Below are positions 34,703-43,029 of a stretch of 64,000 nt of DNA, piece after piece (position 1 is the stretch's first letter; the number at the start of each line of letters is the position of its first letter). The notes beneath the pieces were generated by a model. The model saw nothing but the letters and a program-made list of their open reading frames with translations, made no database searches and was not told where the DNA came from. Source of the stretch: JAEYKI01 sp036679405 (GTDB lineage Bacteria > Bacillota > Clostridia > Christensenellales > Christensenellaceae); NCBI GenBank assembly GCA_036679405.1, contig JAVBVZ010000002.1:1-64000 (forward strand), read 5' to 3'. The translations under genes and the position numbers were made by a program.

Positions 34703-34795
34703 TCACCGCTCCGTTTTTCTCCGTCCGCCCGGTTTGAAAAAGAACCCCCCCGATCACTGAAACATCTGCCCGCAAACGCCTGTGTTCCAGTATAG

Positions 34796-34825
34796 CAAAA
34801 ATCCCGTCCATACCGGACGGGATCT
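34796..34825 (-). terminator. Terminator after the clpC operon (bidirectional look)
   Basis: ATCCCGTCC and GGACGGGAT form a nine-pair stem around ATACC; on the minus strand TTTTTG follows, on the plus strand CTTTTTT. It lies about 90 bases past the clpC stop. A second perfect palindrome, AAGCGAACT plus AGTTCGCTT (34882-34899), sits between clpC and this hairpin. Confidence 0.8.
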
Positions 34826-34911
34826 TTTTTAAAGGATGCCCAAAAAGCTTTCGCTTTTTCAGGTTTTCTTTAAGTCCAGCCAAGCGAACTAGTTCGCTTT
34901 AGGCTATTATA

Positions 34912-37317
34912 TCAATTGTTTTTGTGAAATGCAACCTCTCCGTCTTCGATACTCATGGAAACGTTGTCTCCAAGAGCAATCTTTCCGGACAGTATCTCTT
35001 CCGACAGCTTGTCTTCCACCATCTGCTGGATCATGCGCCTGAGCGGGCGTGCGCCGTAAGCGTCGCTGATGCCTTCCTTGGCCATGAACCTCACCACCTC
35101 GCCGTCCCAGACGATATGGATATTTTTATCGGACAACCGCTTTTCTAAAGAATCCAGCATGAGCGCCGCAATCTTTTGCGTATCTTCATCCGTCAAATTC
35201 TGGAATACAATAATGTCATCCACACGGTTTAAAAACTCCGGACGGAATTCCTGCCGCAGCGCGTCCATCATACGGTTTTTCATGTTCTCGTAATCTTTTT
35301 TTGCCTCCTGCCCGAACCCGATCTTGGATTTGAGCCCCATTGTATGCGAACCAATGTTGGAAGTCATGATGATGATGGTGTTTTTAAAGTTCACCACCCT
35401 GCCTTTGGAATCGGTCAGCCGCCCATCCTCCAGTACCTGCAAAAGAACATTGAATACATCCGGATGCGCTTTTTCTATTTCATCCAAAAGCACCACCGAG
35501 TAAGGCTTGGTCCGGACCGCCTGCGTCAGCTGGCCGCCTTCTTCATACCCAACGTATCCCGGCGGCGAACCGATCATCTTGGACACCGCGTGCTTCTCCA
35601 TGTATTCGCTCATATCCAGGCGGATCATTGCGTTTTCGTCCCCGAACATGGCCTCGGCCAGCGCGCGGGTGAGTTCCGTTTTTCCAACGCCGGTGGGCCC
35701 GAGAAAGATAAAGGAACCAATAGGCCGGTTTGGATCTTTAAGGCCTGCGCGCGCGCGCCGGATGGCCCGCGCCACCGAAGATACCGCTTCATCCTGCCCG
35801 ATCACCCGCTTATGCAGCGCCTCCTCCAGATGCAGAAGGCGTTCGCTTTCGTCCTGCGTAATTTCGCGTACGGGGACGCCCGTCCAACCTGAAACAATGT
35901 CTGCGATCTCAGCTTCGGTAACCCTGCCTTTTTTCTCCGTGATCTTGTTATGCCACTCGTTTTTTGCGTCTTCCATTTGCTTTTTGATGGCACTCTCTTC
36001 ATCCCGCAGCCTTGCCGCTTCTTCAAATTTCTGATGGGCAATAGACGCTTCTTTTTCTTTGGCCAGGTTGGCAAGCTTATCTTCCAACTCTTTCATATCC
36101 GGCGGCGCAGTAAACATTGAAATGCGCACTTTGGACGCCGCTTCATCAATCAGGTCGATCGCTTTATCCGGCAGAAAGCGGTCCATGATATAGCGGGAGG
36201 AAAGCTCCACCGCCGCCTTGATGGCTTCATCCGTAATACTCACCTTATGATGGGCCTCATAGCGGTCCCGGAGGCCTTTTAATATTTCCACCGTTTCTTC
36301 CTGGCTGGGTTCTCCCACCATAACCGGCTGAAAACGCCTTTCCAGCGCCGCATCCTTTTCAATATGCTTTCTGTATTCATCGATGGTGGTCGCGCCCACC
36401 ACCTGGATCTCACCACGCGCAAGCATGGGTTTTAATATGTTGGCCGCATCCATCGCGCCTTCGGCCGATCCGGCCCCCACAATGGTATGAAGCTCATCTA
36501 TAAACAAGATCACATTGCCTGCTTTCTTCAGTTCGGCCAACGCATCTTTTAAGCGTTCTTCAAATTCGCCTCTGAACTTGGTGCCCGCGATCATTCCCGC
36601 CAAATCCAACGAAAAAACCCGTTTTTCCTTTAATAATTCAGGAATATGCGCCTCCACGATCCGCTGGGCCAGGCCTTCCGCAATTGCGGATTTCCCAACG
36701 CCCGGTTCACCGATCAGCACAGGATTATTTTTTGTACGGCGGGACAAAATCTGCACGATGCGGTCTATTTCTTTTGAACGCCCGATCACCGGGTCCAGTT
36801 CGCCGTTTTGGGCCGCCAGCGTCAGATCGATCCCAAACTGGTCCAGTTTGGGCGTATTGCTTTTCTGCTCCGAGCCCGCAGCTGCTTCGCTTTTTCCGAT
36901 GGCAAGAATCTCTTCCTGCATAGCGGACATGTCTGCATTATCTTCAAACAGCAAACGAAAGGCCATTCCTTCACGCTCGCTGATGAGCGCCAGAAGGATA
37001 TGCTCTGTTCCGACATACTTATGCCCGAGCTGCCGGGCAAGCGTCACGCTGTTCTCCAGAATTTTTTTGGATCGCGGCGTATAAGTGAGCCCCTGCTTGA
37101 TCAGGCTGCCCGTGCCGCCTACCTCCATGATCCGCTGGGTAAGCGATTTTATATCGGTATGCTTGGACAGGATCTGGGACGCGCTTCCGCCTTCCATGAG
37201 CAGTCCGAGCAGGATATGTTCCGTACCCACATAGCTGTGACCCATTTGCTGGGCCGCTTCCGCCGCGTGCCCGAGCGCAGCCTGGGCTCCTTGTGTGAAT
37301 CTTGACAAATAATCCAT
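34912..37317 (-). CDS. clpC: ClpC-type AAA+ protease ATPase
   Basis: An 801-residue Hsp100 unfoldase that feeds ClpP. Two Clp-N repeats (about 1-145), the first ATPase module with GEPGVGKSAIAEGL (about 202), a middle coiled segment carrying a UVR-type motif (HQKFEEAARLRDEES, about 426), and the second module with GPTGVGKTELTRALAEA and LLDEIEKAHPDVFN are in place, with a C-terminal substrate-sensor domain. The ATG follows AAGGGGG. It is third in the ctsR-mcsA-clpC operon; mcsB, usually between mcsA and clpC in bacilli, is absent. Confidence 0.97.
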   Translation of the reverse strand: MDYLSRFTQGAQAALGHAAEAAQQMGHSYVGTEHILLGLLMEGGSASQILSKHTDIKSLTQRIMEVGGTGSLIKQGLTYTPRSKKILENSVTLARQLGHKYVGTEHILLALISEREGMAFRLLFEDNADMSAMQEEILAIGKSEAAAGSEQKSNTPKLDQFGIDLTLAAQNGELDPVIGRSKEIDRIVQILSRRTKNNPVLIGEPGVGKSAIAEGLAQRIVEAHIPELLKEKRVFSLDLAGMIAGTKFRGEFEERLKDALAELKKAGNVILFIDELHTIVGAGSAEGAMDAANILKPMLARGEIQVVGATTIDEYRKHIEKDAALERRFQPVMVGEPSQEETVEILKGLRDRYEAHHKVSITDEAIKAAVELSSRYIMDRFLPDKAIDLIDEAASKVRISMFTAPPDMKELEDKLANLAKEKEASIAHQKFEEAARLRDEESAIKKQMEDAKNEWHNKITEKKGRVTEAEIADIVSGWTGVPVREITQDESERLLHLEEALHKRVIGQDEAVSSVARAIRRARAGLKDPNRPIGSFIFLGPTGVGKTELTRALAEAMFGDENAMIRLDMSEYMEKHAVSKMIGSPPGYVGYEEGGQLTQAVRTKPYSVVLLDEIEKAHPDVFNVLLQVLEDGRLTDSKGRVVNFKNTIIIMTSNIGSHTMGLKSKIGFGQEAKKDYENMKNRMMDALRQEFRPEFLNRVDDIIVFQNLTDEDTQKIAALMLDSLEKRLSDKNIHIVWDGEVVRFMAKEGISDAYGARPLRRMIQQMVEDKLSEEILSGKIALGDNVSMSIEDGEVAFHKNN

Positions 37318-37332
37318 AAACTTTATACCCCC

Positions 37333-37746
37333 TTATTGGTTTTCCAGTTTCTTGATTTCATCCCGAAGTTCGGCGGCCCGTTCAAATTTCTCATTTGCGA
37401 CGGCCTCACCCAATTCTGCCTTTAACTCTGTCAGTGTTTCGTTCGGCGTTTTCACGACAGGGGGCGTCATTTGATCGGGTTTATTGTATGCCGGAAGATC
37501 TTCCATACAGTCTTCACAACCCGCGTATTTATTGTCCGCAGGCTTCCCGGCCGGCATATATGCGACCCGGCGCACACGCACCGGCAATACGCTCTCAAAA
37601 AAATTCCCCAAAAACTGGTTCATAGACAAAAGCTCTCCCGATTCCCGCGCACAGGATTCGCAAAGATGCAGCTCGGTAGCCTGTCCGTTTATATTTTTTG
37701 AAATATGCACATTTGCTTCATTCTTCTTGCATTTTTCGCATAACAT
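37333..37746 (-). CDS. mcsA: McsA-like zinc-finger/UVR protein
   Basis: A 137-residue protein with four Cys pairs (CEKC, CESC, CEDC and the metal-ligand context around them) in the first 85 residues and a UVR motif at the end (LTELKAELGEAVANEKFERA). McsA binds metals and activates the arginine kinase McsB or assists CtsR release from DNA. The start at 37746 is chosen because GAGGAG precedes it; ctsR's stop lies inside this ribosome site. Without mcsB in the locus, its partner here is unclear. Confidence 0.85.
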   Translation of the reverse strand: MLCEKCKKNEANVHISKNINGQATELHLCESCARESGELLSMNQFLGNFFESVLPVRVRRVAYMPAGKPADNKYAGCEDCMEDLPAYNKPDQMTPPVVKTPNETLTELKAELGEAVANEKFERAAELRDEIKKLENQ

Positions 37747-37751
37747 TCTTA

Positions 37752-38207
37752 TCACTCCTCATATAATACCGCAACCAGTATCTGCTTTAAAATATCTGCT
37801 CTCAGGCTGGCCTGGCCATCCCGGACAAGCGTAAGGGCCCTGTCTGATACTGCCGCGGCAGCCATTTTGCCCTGGGGCAGGCTTAAAATTCCCGCTTCCA
37901 CCAGGCCTTCAATGATTGCTTGGGCCTGACGGCCGGATATTTCATCTTTCAGAACATCTTTTATCATCCTGTAAAGCACTTCTTTTTCGCCCAGATTGAT
38001 CTTTCGGATCCGTATTCCGCCACCGCCGCCCCGGCGGCTGGTGACCACATAGCCTTTTTCTACCGGAAAGCGGGTGGTAAGTACATAATTGATCTGGGAG
38101 GGCGCACATTGAAAAAGCTCTGCCAGTTCGCTGCGCTTAAGCTCCGCAAAACCGCTGTCAAACCTGGATTTAATATAAATTTCTATGTCATTGCTTAATA
38201 TCGCCAT
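37752..38207 (-). CDS. ctsR: Transcriptional repressor of class III heat-shock genes CtsR
   Basis: A 151-residue repressor. MAILSNDIEIYIKSRFDSGF, the winged helix with LKRSELAELFQCAPSQINYVLTTRF, and the glycine-rich wing SRRGGGGGIRIRK that inserts in the DNA minor groove are the family hallmarks. The start at 38207 is family-typical. A CtsR box lies just upstream, so the operon represses itself. The stop overlaps the ribosome site of mcsA. Confidence 0.95.
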   Translation of the reverse strand: MAILSNDIEIYIKSRFDSGFAELKRSELAELFQCAPSQINYVLTTRFPVEKGYVVTSRRGGGGGIRIRKINLGEKEVLYRMIKDVLKDEISGRQAQAIIEGLVEAGILSLPQGKMAAAAVSDRALTLVRDGQASLRADILKQILVAVLYEE

Positions 38208-38223
38208 GACAACCAGCCCTTTC

Positions 38224-38240
38224 TCTGACTTTATTTGACC
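38224..38240 (-). promoter_or_regulatory. CtsR operator of the clpC operon
   Basis: The minus strand reads GGTCAAA-TAA-AGTCAGA, matching the CtsR direct-repeat consensus (A/G)GTCAAANAN(A/G)GTCAAA with one or two mismatches in the second heptad. It lies 17 bases before the ctsR ATG. Confidence 0.8.
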
Positions 38241-38312
38241 TTTATAAATTAATATAACCCGCACCGGCGGTTTTTAAACCGCCTGCGGATTTATTTAAAA
38301 ACAAAATAAAAA

Positions 38313-40700
38313 TTATATCTCCTGCTGTTTTTGCAAAGCAGGCGGCCTTGCTGCCGCCAGAAAAAACCGGCCGTTCGCGATATTTACGATAATCGGGATT
38401 GCCCAACGCGGCATCAGATTACTGCTCATAAGAGGAAAGCGCCCTACCGGCATATTCACCAGTACGTCTATCATCATATTAAACAAAGGGTGTTCTTCAT
38501 GCATCCGGTTGATACGGCGCAATCCGTACCGCGCGACCCGGACCAGCAACCGGCTGATCCAGGAACTCTTCATTTCCGCCAGGGTATTGAGCGCCGTAAA
38601 GCATCCCCGCTTTTCACAGGCCTCAGGCTCAACCGGCGCTCCCAGCAGAAGCGCAAAAGCATCCTGCGTAAGACCGCCTTTGATATATACATCCAAATCC
38701 ACCGCGCCCTTTTGGTATACCGGCCCTTTTACAGTCAAGCTTTCTAAAAGAGGCAGATCCCGGCTGGAATTTCCTGCAAAGATTTTGTATTCCCCGCCCA
38801 CCGGGGTAAATTCTTTCCTGACCGCATCATATGCCGCAAAGGTATCCGGATCCAAAACAATGTCGACCTCTTTTTGCTCTCCCGGCTCAAGAAAAACTTT
38901 TTTAAAGCCCGCCAGTTCCCGAACCGGGCCGGGCACAGGCTTTCCGACATATACCTGGACCACTTCCGCTCCTGCGGCCGCGCCGGTATTTTGAACCAAC
39001 ACTTTGGCATGCACACTTTCGCCTGCCCGCAGCGCATTTTTTGAAAGGCGAAGGGAAGAGCAGGTAAATCCGGTATAACTGAGGCCGAATCCAAAAGGAA
39101 AACGGACTTCCTTTTCCAACCTGTCATAGTAACGATAGCCCACAAAAACGCTCTCCCGGTATTGCGCCTGCCGGTAAGTCCGGTCATAATAATCCGACGT
39201 TACCGCATCCGTATAGTGGACGGGATACGTTTCAGCCAGTTTTCCGCTGGGATTTGCTTTTCCGAAAAGAAGATCCGCAGCCGCAAGGCCGCCCGCCTGT
39301 CCGGGCAAATACATATGCAAAACCGCTTTGACCTGCCCGAGCCAGTGCATTTCTATTGGGGATCCGCCAAAAAGGACCACAACAATATTGGAATTGACCT
39401 TGGATATCCTCTCGATCAGATGATCCTGCGCCTTGGGCATCAGCATATTGCGGCGGTCGAATCCTTCGGCTTCAAACCCTTCGGTGAGGCCGGCGGCAAC
39501 AATCACAACATCGCTGTCTTTGCAGCCTGCTTCCGCCTGGGACAGCAGGTTTTCATTGGTACTGTTATTCAGATAATACCCCTTATAGTATGCAAACCCG
39601 GCGTTGTTTTCCTTCATGCCGGTGAGCAGATTAGACAACTTGTGCGTATTGATGTGGCTGCTCCCCGCACCCTGAAAACGCAGATGTTTGGCCAAAGAGC
39701 CAACCACTGCAATCTTTGCGTCCGGCCGGAGGGGAAGAAGCCCCCCGTCGTTTTTTAAAAGCACGGCCGACTGCTCGGCTATTTTTTTTGCAAGTAGATG
39801 GTGCCCTTCTATATCATAGCTGCATTTTTGGCTGCTGCCGCATAAAGCAAGCGCGGTATCCGCCACCCGCTTTGCGCATACGTCTATTTCTTCTGCGCCA
39901 AGCTTCCCTTTCTGCACGGCCCGCCGGACCTCGCCGTCAAAAAATCCGCGGCTGCCCGGCATTTCCAGATCCACCCCCGCGCGAAAAGAATCTACGCGGT
40001 CGTTCATGGCACCCCAGTCGGTGACCACCAATCCGCGATACCCCCATTTTTCCCGAAGCAGGTCATGGATCATTAATTTATTGTCGCTCATGTATGTTCC
40101 GTTTAAACGGTTATAAGAACACATGACACCAGCCGGCTGGGCCTGTAAGGCTTTTTTAAAGGCGGGCAAATAGATCTCATGCAATGCACGGTCATCCACC
40201 ATACTGTTGGAACTCATTCTCAGATCTTCCTGGTTGTTGCAGGCAAAATGCTTAAGGCAAGCGCCTACGCCCGTTGTTTGCAGCCCTTTTATCCACGCTT
40301 TGCCCATGACGCCCGAAAGATATGGATCTTCTGAAAAATATTCAAAGTTGCGGCCGCAAAGCGGGTCCCGTTTGATATTGATGCCCGGCCCCAGCACCAT
40401 CTGCACATCTTTGGCGGAAGCCTCCCGCCCAATGGCTTTTGCCATTTCACTTACCAGATCAGGATCAAACGAGCAAGCCGTGAGACAGGCCGGCGGAAAA
40501 CATGTAGCCGGTTCGCTTAACATGATTCCCAAATTATCCTGCCCTTTGCCCTGTTTTCTAAGGCCATGCGGGCCGTCGCTCATAGCAAAAGAAGGAATCC
40601 CATAACGCTTGAACGGTTTGCTGCGCCAATAGTCGGCGCCCGAACAGAGGCGTGTTTTTTCTTTTAATGTCATTTTGGAAATGTCTATTTTATGCTTCAT
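38313..40700 (-). CDS. Glycoside hydrolase family 3 beta-glucosidase
   Basis: A 795-residue enzyme of the bacterial beta-glucosidase type. The N-terminal barrel carries GPGINIKRDPLCGRNFEYFSEDP and the nucleophile Asp in GLVVTDWGAMNDR (about 230); the second domain has GLTEGFEAEGFDRRNMLMP with the acid/base Glu region; a fibronectin-III-like domain follows (PFGFGLSYTGF, about 540, to about 660). The last 120 residues are an extra helical tail with a hydrophobic end. No signal peptide is seen, so it likely acts on imported oligosaccharides or glycosides. The ribosome site is AGGA. Confidence 0.93.
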   Translation of the reverse strand: MKHKIDISKMTLKEKTRLCSGADYWRSKPFKRYGIPSFAMSDGPHGLRKQGKGQDNLGIMLSEPATCFPPACLTACSFDPDLVSEMAKAIGREASAKDVQMVLGPGINIKRDPLCGRNFEYFSEDPYLSGVMGKAWIKGLQTTGVGACLKHFACNNQEDLRMSSNSMVDDRALHEIYLPAFKKALQAQPAGVMCSYNRLNGTYMSDNKLMIHDLLREKWGYRGLVVTDWGAMNDRVDSFRAGVDLEMPGSRGFFDGEVRRAVQKGKLGAEEIDVCAKRVADTALALCGSSQKCSYDIEGHHLLAKKIAEQSAVLLKNDGGLLPLRPDAKIAVVGSLAKHLRFQGAGSSHINTHKLSNLLTGMKENNAGFAYYKGYYLNNSTNENLLSQAEAGCKDSDVVIVAAGLTEGFEAEGFDRRNMLMPKAQDHLIERISKVNSNIVVVLFGGSPIEMHWLGQVKAVLHMYLPGQAGGLAAADLLFGKANPSGKLAETYPVHYTDAVTSDYYDRTYRQAQYRESVFVGYRYYDRLEKEVRFPFGFGLSYTGFTCSSLRLSKNALRAGESVHAKVLVQNTGAAAGAEVVQVYVGKPVPGPVRELAGFKKVFLEPGEQKEVDIVLDPDTFAAYDAVRKEFTPVGGEYKIFAGNSSRDLPLLESLTVKGPVYQKGAVDLDVYIKGGLTQDAFALLLGAPVEPEACEKRGCFTALNTLAEMKSSWISRLLVRVARYGLRRINRMHEEHPLFNMMIDVLVNMPVGRFPLMSSNLMPRWAIPIIVNIANGRFFLAAARPPALQKQQEI

Positions 40701-40842
40701 TCTATTTTTCCTGTTTTATTGATTCCCTGTATATGCTCATTATTTTAGCATCCGGGCGTCCCGTGCGCAATCCCGCTGCTTCTCCACGCAGTCACGGCTC
40801 TCAAAAAAAGATATTTGTTTCCAAAACACAAAGAAGCTATGA

Positions 40843-40879
40843 TATAATTATACATATTTTCACCGGCCTTTCAGGGCCG
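40843..40879 (+). promoter_or_regulatory. Promoter -10 and leader hairpin of the LspA-like operon
   Basis: TATAAT at 40843-40848 is a perfect -10 box; TTCCAA lies 18 bases upstream. The transcript would start near 40855 and soon form CCGGCC-tttcag-GGCCGG (40862-40879), about 20 bases before the ribosome site. Confidence 0.5.
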
Positions 40880-40899
40880 GGCCGTGTAAAGGGGCACTT

Positions 40900-41463
40900 A
40901 TGTTCCAAAACAAAAAAACATGGGTTTTGATTGCAATACTGATTGCGGCCGACCAAGGCGTAAAGCTTTTTATAAACGCGCATTTCCTTGGGGACACGGC
41001 TCCTGTCTTTCCCCCTGTTTTATACTTTTCTCCTGTATTCAACACAGATTATTCATGGTTTGCATCCATGCTGGACCTTGCGGTAAGCAAATGGCTTCAT
41101 GCGGCCGTCGTAGGCTTTCTCCTCGTTATTATTACACTTTTTTACCGTTTTTTAAACCTGCGGCTGGGCCGGGATACGACCGTAAATATTCTTTTTGCTT
41201 TTTTGTTTTCGGGCGCGATGTGCTCGCTTCTGGATAAGGTTTTCTGGAACGGCAGTCTGGATTTTATTATGATAAACGGGCTCTTTACCTTTGATATGAA
41301 AGATGTGTACATCAGTGTCTTCATAGGCCTGGTTTTGCTGTTCCTTCTTAAAAAAAACAAGACGCTCGCACAGATCGGCCGCCGCGGACTGCTAAAAGAT
41401 TTTTTGCGGGAAACATTTCTAAAAAATAAAGCCGCCCATAAATGCGGCGTTCAGGTGAAATGA
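40900..41463 (+). CDS. LspA-like signal peptidase II family protein
   Basis: A 187-residue membrane protein with four helices. The LspA elements are recognisable: AADQGVKLFI (D-Q-x-x-K), FNTDYSWFASM in the position of the N-x-G-x-A-F motif, GAMCSLLDKVFWNGSLDFI and FDMKDVYI, so both catalytic aspartates (in LLDK and MKD) are present. It is divergent from housekeeping LspA and has a 25-residue basic tail. It may be a dedicated lipoprotein peptidase or a related aspartic membrane protease. Ribosome site AAGGGG. Two small transporters follow directly. Confidence 0.7.
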   Translation: MFQNKKTWVLIAILIAADQGVKLFINAHFLGDTAPVFPPVLYFSPVFNTDYSWFASMLDLAVSKWLHAAVVGFLLVIITLFYRFLNLRLGRDTTVNILFAFLFSGAMCSLLDKVFWNGSLDFIMINGLFTFDMKDVYISVFIGLVLLFLLKKNKTLAQIGRRGLLKDFLRETFLKNKAAHKCGVQVK

Positions 41464-41464
41464 C

Positions 41465-41818
41465 ATGACTGGAAGACATGAAACCATCAAACATTACGCG
41501 TTGCTGCACCTTTCGTTTCTGATTTACTCTTTTGTGGCGCTCGCCTCCAAAATGACATCCGGAAAAGAATTTTTTTCTTCTGAATTCTTTGGTTTTGCGG
41601 CGCTGGTATTTATTCTGCTGGTTCTCTACGCTTTTTTATGGCAAAAGGTTTTAAAAGTATTTCCGCTGGTTACAGCCTATTCAAATAAAGGCGCCGTAAT
41701 CATATGGAATTTGATCTGGGCTTCCCTGATCATGGGAGAAAAGATTACCGCTTCCAATATGGTAGGAAGCGCAATCATTATATTTGGAATTGTGGTGGTG
41801 TCGTCCGATGAACGTTAG
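41465..41818 (+). CDS. Four-helix EamA/SMR-type half transporter, first of a pair
   Basis: A 117-residue protein with four helices; the last, ENMVGSAIIIFGIV-type segment (ITASNMVGSAIIIFGIVVV) and WNLIWASLIMGEKI are the DMT superfamily pattern. It begins one base after the LspA-like gene with AGGTG as ribosome site and overlaps the next gene by 11 bases. It resembles ArnE/ArnF-type subunits, which act as pairs. Confidence 0.7.
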   Translation: MTGRHETIKHYALLHLSFLIYSFVALASKMTSGKEFFSSEFFGFAALVFILLVLYAFLWQKVLKVFPLVTAYSNKGAVIIWNLIWASLIMGEKITASNMVGSAIIIFGIVVVSSDER

Positions 41819-42155
41819 CTTTTACATTTTAATGAGCGGCGGGGTCTTTATTTCCTCCATAGCCCAAATTCTTCTTAAAAAAAGCGCGCAGACCCAGCGT
41901 GACAGCATGATTCGCGAATACCTTAACCGGCTGGTGATTGGAGGATACCTGATCCTCTTTGCCGCCATGTGTATCTCCATTGTTGCGTATCAGGTGGTTC
42001 CTTTAAAATTTGGCGCCATTATAGAGTCTTTGGGATATGTTTTTGTAATGCTGCTTTCAGCCGCATTTTTAAAAGAAAAAATTACGCCCCGAAAACTTTG
42101 GGGAAATATTATTATTATCGCCGGGATTATTGTTTTTGCGCTGGATATGTTCTGA
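41808..42155 (+). CDS. Four-helix EamA/SMR-type half transporter, second of a pair
   Basis: A 115-residue four-helix protein: SGGVFISSIAQILLKKSA, then IESLGYVFVMLLSAAFLKEKITPRKLWGNIIIIAGIIVFAL. The start at 41808 lies inside the previous gene and follows GGTGGTG, indicating coupled translation and a heteromeric transporter. It ends 62 bases from the stop of the opposing pair. Confidence 0.75.
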   Translation: MNVSFYILMSGGVFISSIAQILLKKSAQTQRDSMIREYLNRLVIGGYLILFAAMCISIVAYQVVPLKFGAIIESLGYVFVMLLSAAFLKEKITPRKLWGNIIIIAGIIVFALDMF

Positions 42156-42217
42156 TATGTTTTTTAAAATAGATCCCCAAAAATCGCCCTTCTTTCAGAA
42201 ATTATCCTGCCTAACCC

Positions 42218-42571
42218 TTATAGGATCAACAAGACTACGCCAAAAACAATACAGCAAATGGCAATCACTTTAAACTTTCCGATTTTTTCATGGAAAAACC
42301 TGTTGGAAAAAATGATGGTCCAGATATATGTAATAGATGAAAAAGGAAGAACGACCGAGTAGGGCAGGAAACGAAGTACAATAATATTGAACACCGCACC
42401 GGCAACATACAATACGCCGCCCAGATACAGCCATTTGTTTTTAATCAGCTTTTTTATGCTGAATCCCTCTTCTCCGAGAGATGTTTTTTTGAAACATACC
42501 GCGCCCAGCGAACCAAGCGAAGTCATCAGCAAAATGGATATCACAATCAGGACGATTTGCGCGCTACTCAT
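42218..42571 (-). CDS. Four-helix EamA/SMR-type half transporter, opposing pair, second gene
   Basis: A 117-residue protein with helices at about 5-25, 38-58, 65-85 and 95-115; VVLPFSSITYIWTIIFSNRFFHEKIGKFKVIAICCIVFGVVLL is family-typical. The start at 42571 has GGGAGGG upstream and overlaps the stop of its partner by eight bases. Confidence 0.75.
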   Translation of the reverse strand: MSSAQIVLIVISILLMTSLGSLGAVCFKKTSLGEEGFSIKKLIKNKWLYLGGVLYVAGAVFNIIVLRFLPYSVVLPFSSITYIWTIIFSNRFFHEKIGKFKVIAICCIVFGVVLLIL

Positions 42572-42902
42572 GTTTGCCCTCCCCTCTGGAGGAAAGCCCA
42601 AGGAACAGCATTCCAAGGAAGATGGCCGCCACGCCGCCTACCTTAGTGGGCGTGACCGGTTCGGACAGAAAAAAATACCCGACCACTATGGCCAGCACAT
42701 AAGATACGCTCAGCATAGGATGCAATACCGACAGTTCGCCAAAGCGAAAAGCTATGATCATTAAAAGCGCTCCCAGTGCATACAACGCAAAGCCGACAAA
42801 CACCAGCGAAAACTGGTCGGCCGACAACTTCCAGAACAACTGGCCGGCCGTTACGCACAACGCGGACAGGATGATGAGTATTATGCCTTTATACAGCTTC
42901 AT
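42564..42902 (-). CDS. Four-helix EamA/SMR-type half transporter, opposing pair, first gene
   Basis: A 112-residue four-helix protein: LSALCVTAGQLFWKLSA, LSVLHPMLSVSYVLAIVVGYFFLSEPVTPTKVGGVAAIFLGMLFL. The start at 42902 follows AAGGGG. A good promoter lies 36 bases upstream. With the overlapping second gene it forms another heteromeric half-transporter pair. Confidence 0.78.
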   Translation of the reverse strand: MKLYKGIILIILSALCVTAGQLFWKLSADQFSLVFVGFALYALGALLMIIAFRFGELSVLHPMLSVSYVLAIVVGYFFLSEPVTPTKVGGVAAIFLGMLFLGLSSRGEGKHE

Positions 42903-42937
42903 TCTTTTGTCCCCTTTTTGCAATTTAACCAAATCTT

Positions 42938-42966
42938 ATTATAGACTTATGATCTGCAAACATCAA
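42938..42966 (-). promoter_or_regulatory. Promoter of the minus-strand transporter pair
   Basis: On the minus strand TTGATG (42966-42961), 17 bases, TATAAT (42943-42938): one mismatch in each of the -35 triplets and a perfect -10 box. Confidence 0.65.
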
Positions 42967-42970
42967 TAGC

Positions 42971-42998
42971 AAAGCGGACGGCCCGGGCCGTCCGCTTT
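42971..42998 (-). terminator. 28-bp perfect palindrome after the M24 peptidase gene
   Basis: Arms AAAGCGGACGGCCC and GGGCCGTCCGCTTT meet without a loop. It lies 32 bases past the peptidase stop and directly before the promoter of the transporter pair. The following T-run is short. Confidence 0.7.
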
Positions 42999-43029
42999 GA
43001 TCCGCAAAACATATTTAAGGTAAAGTTTT

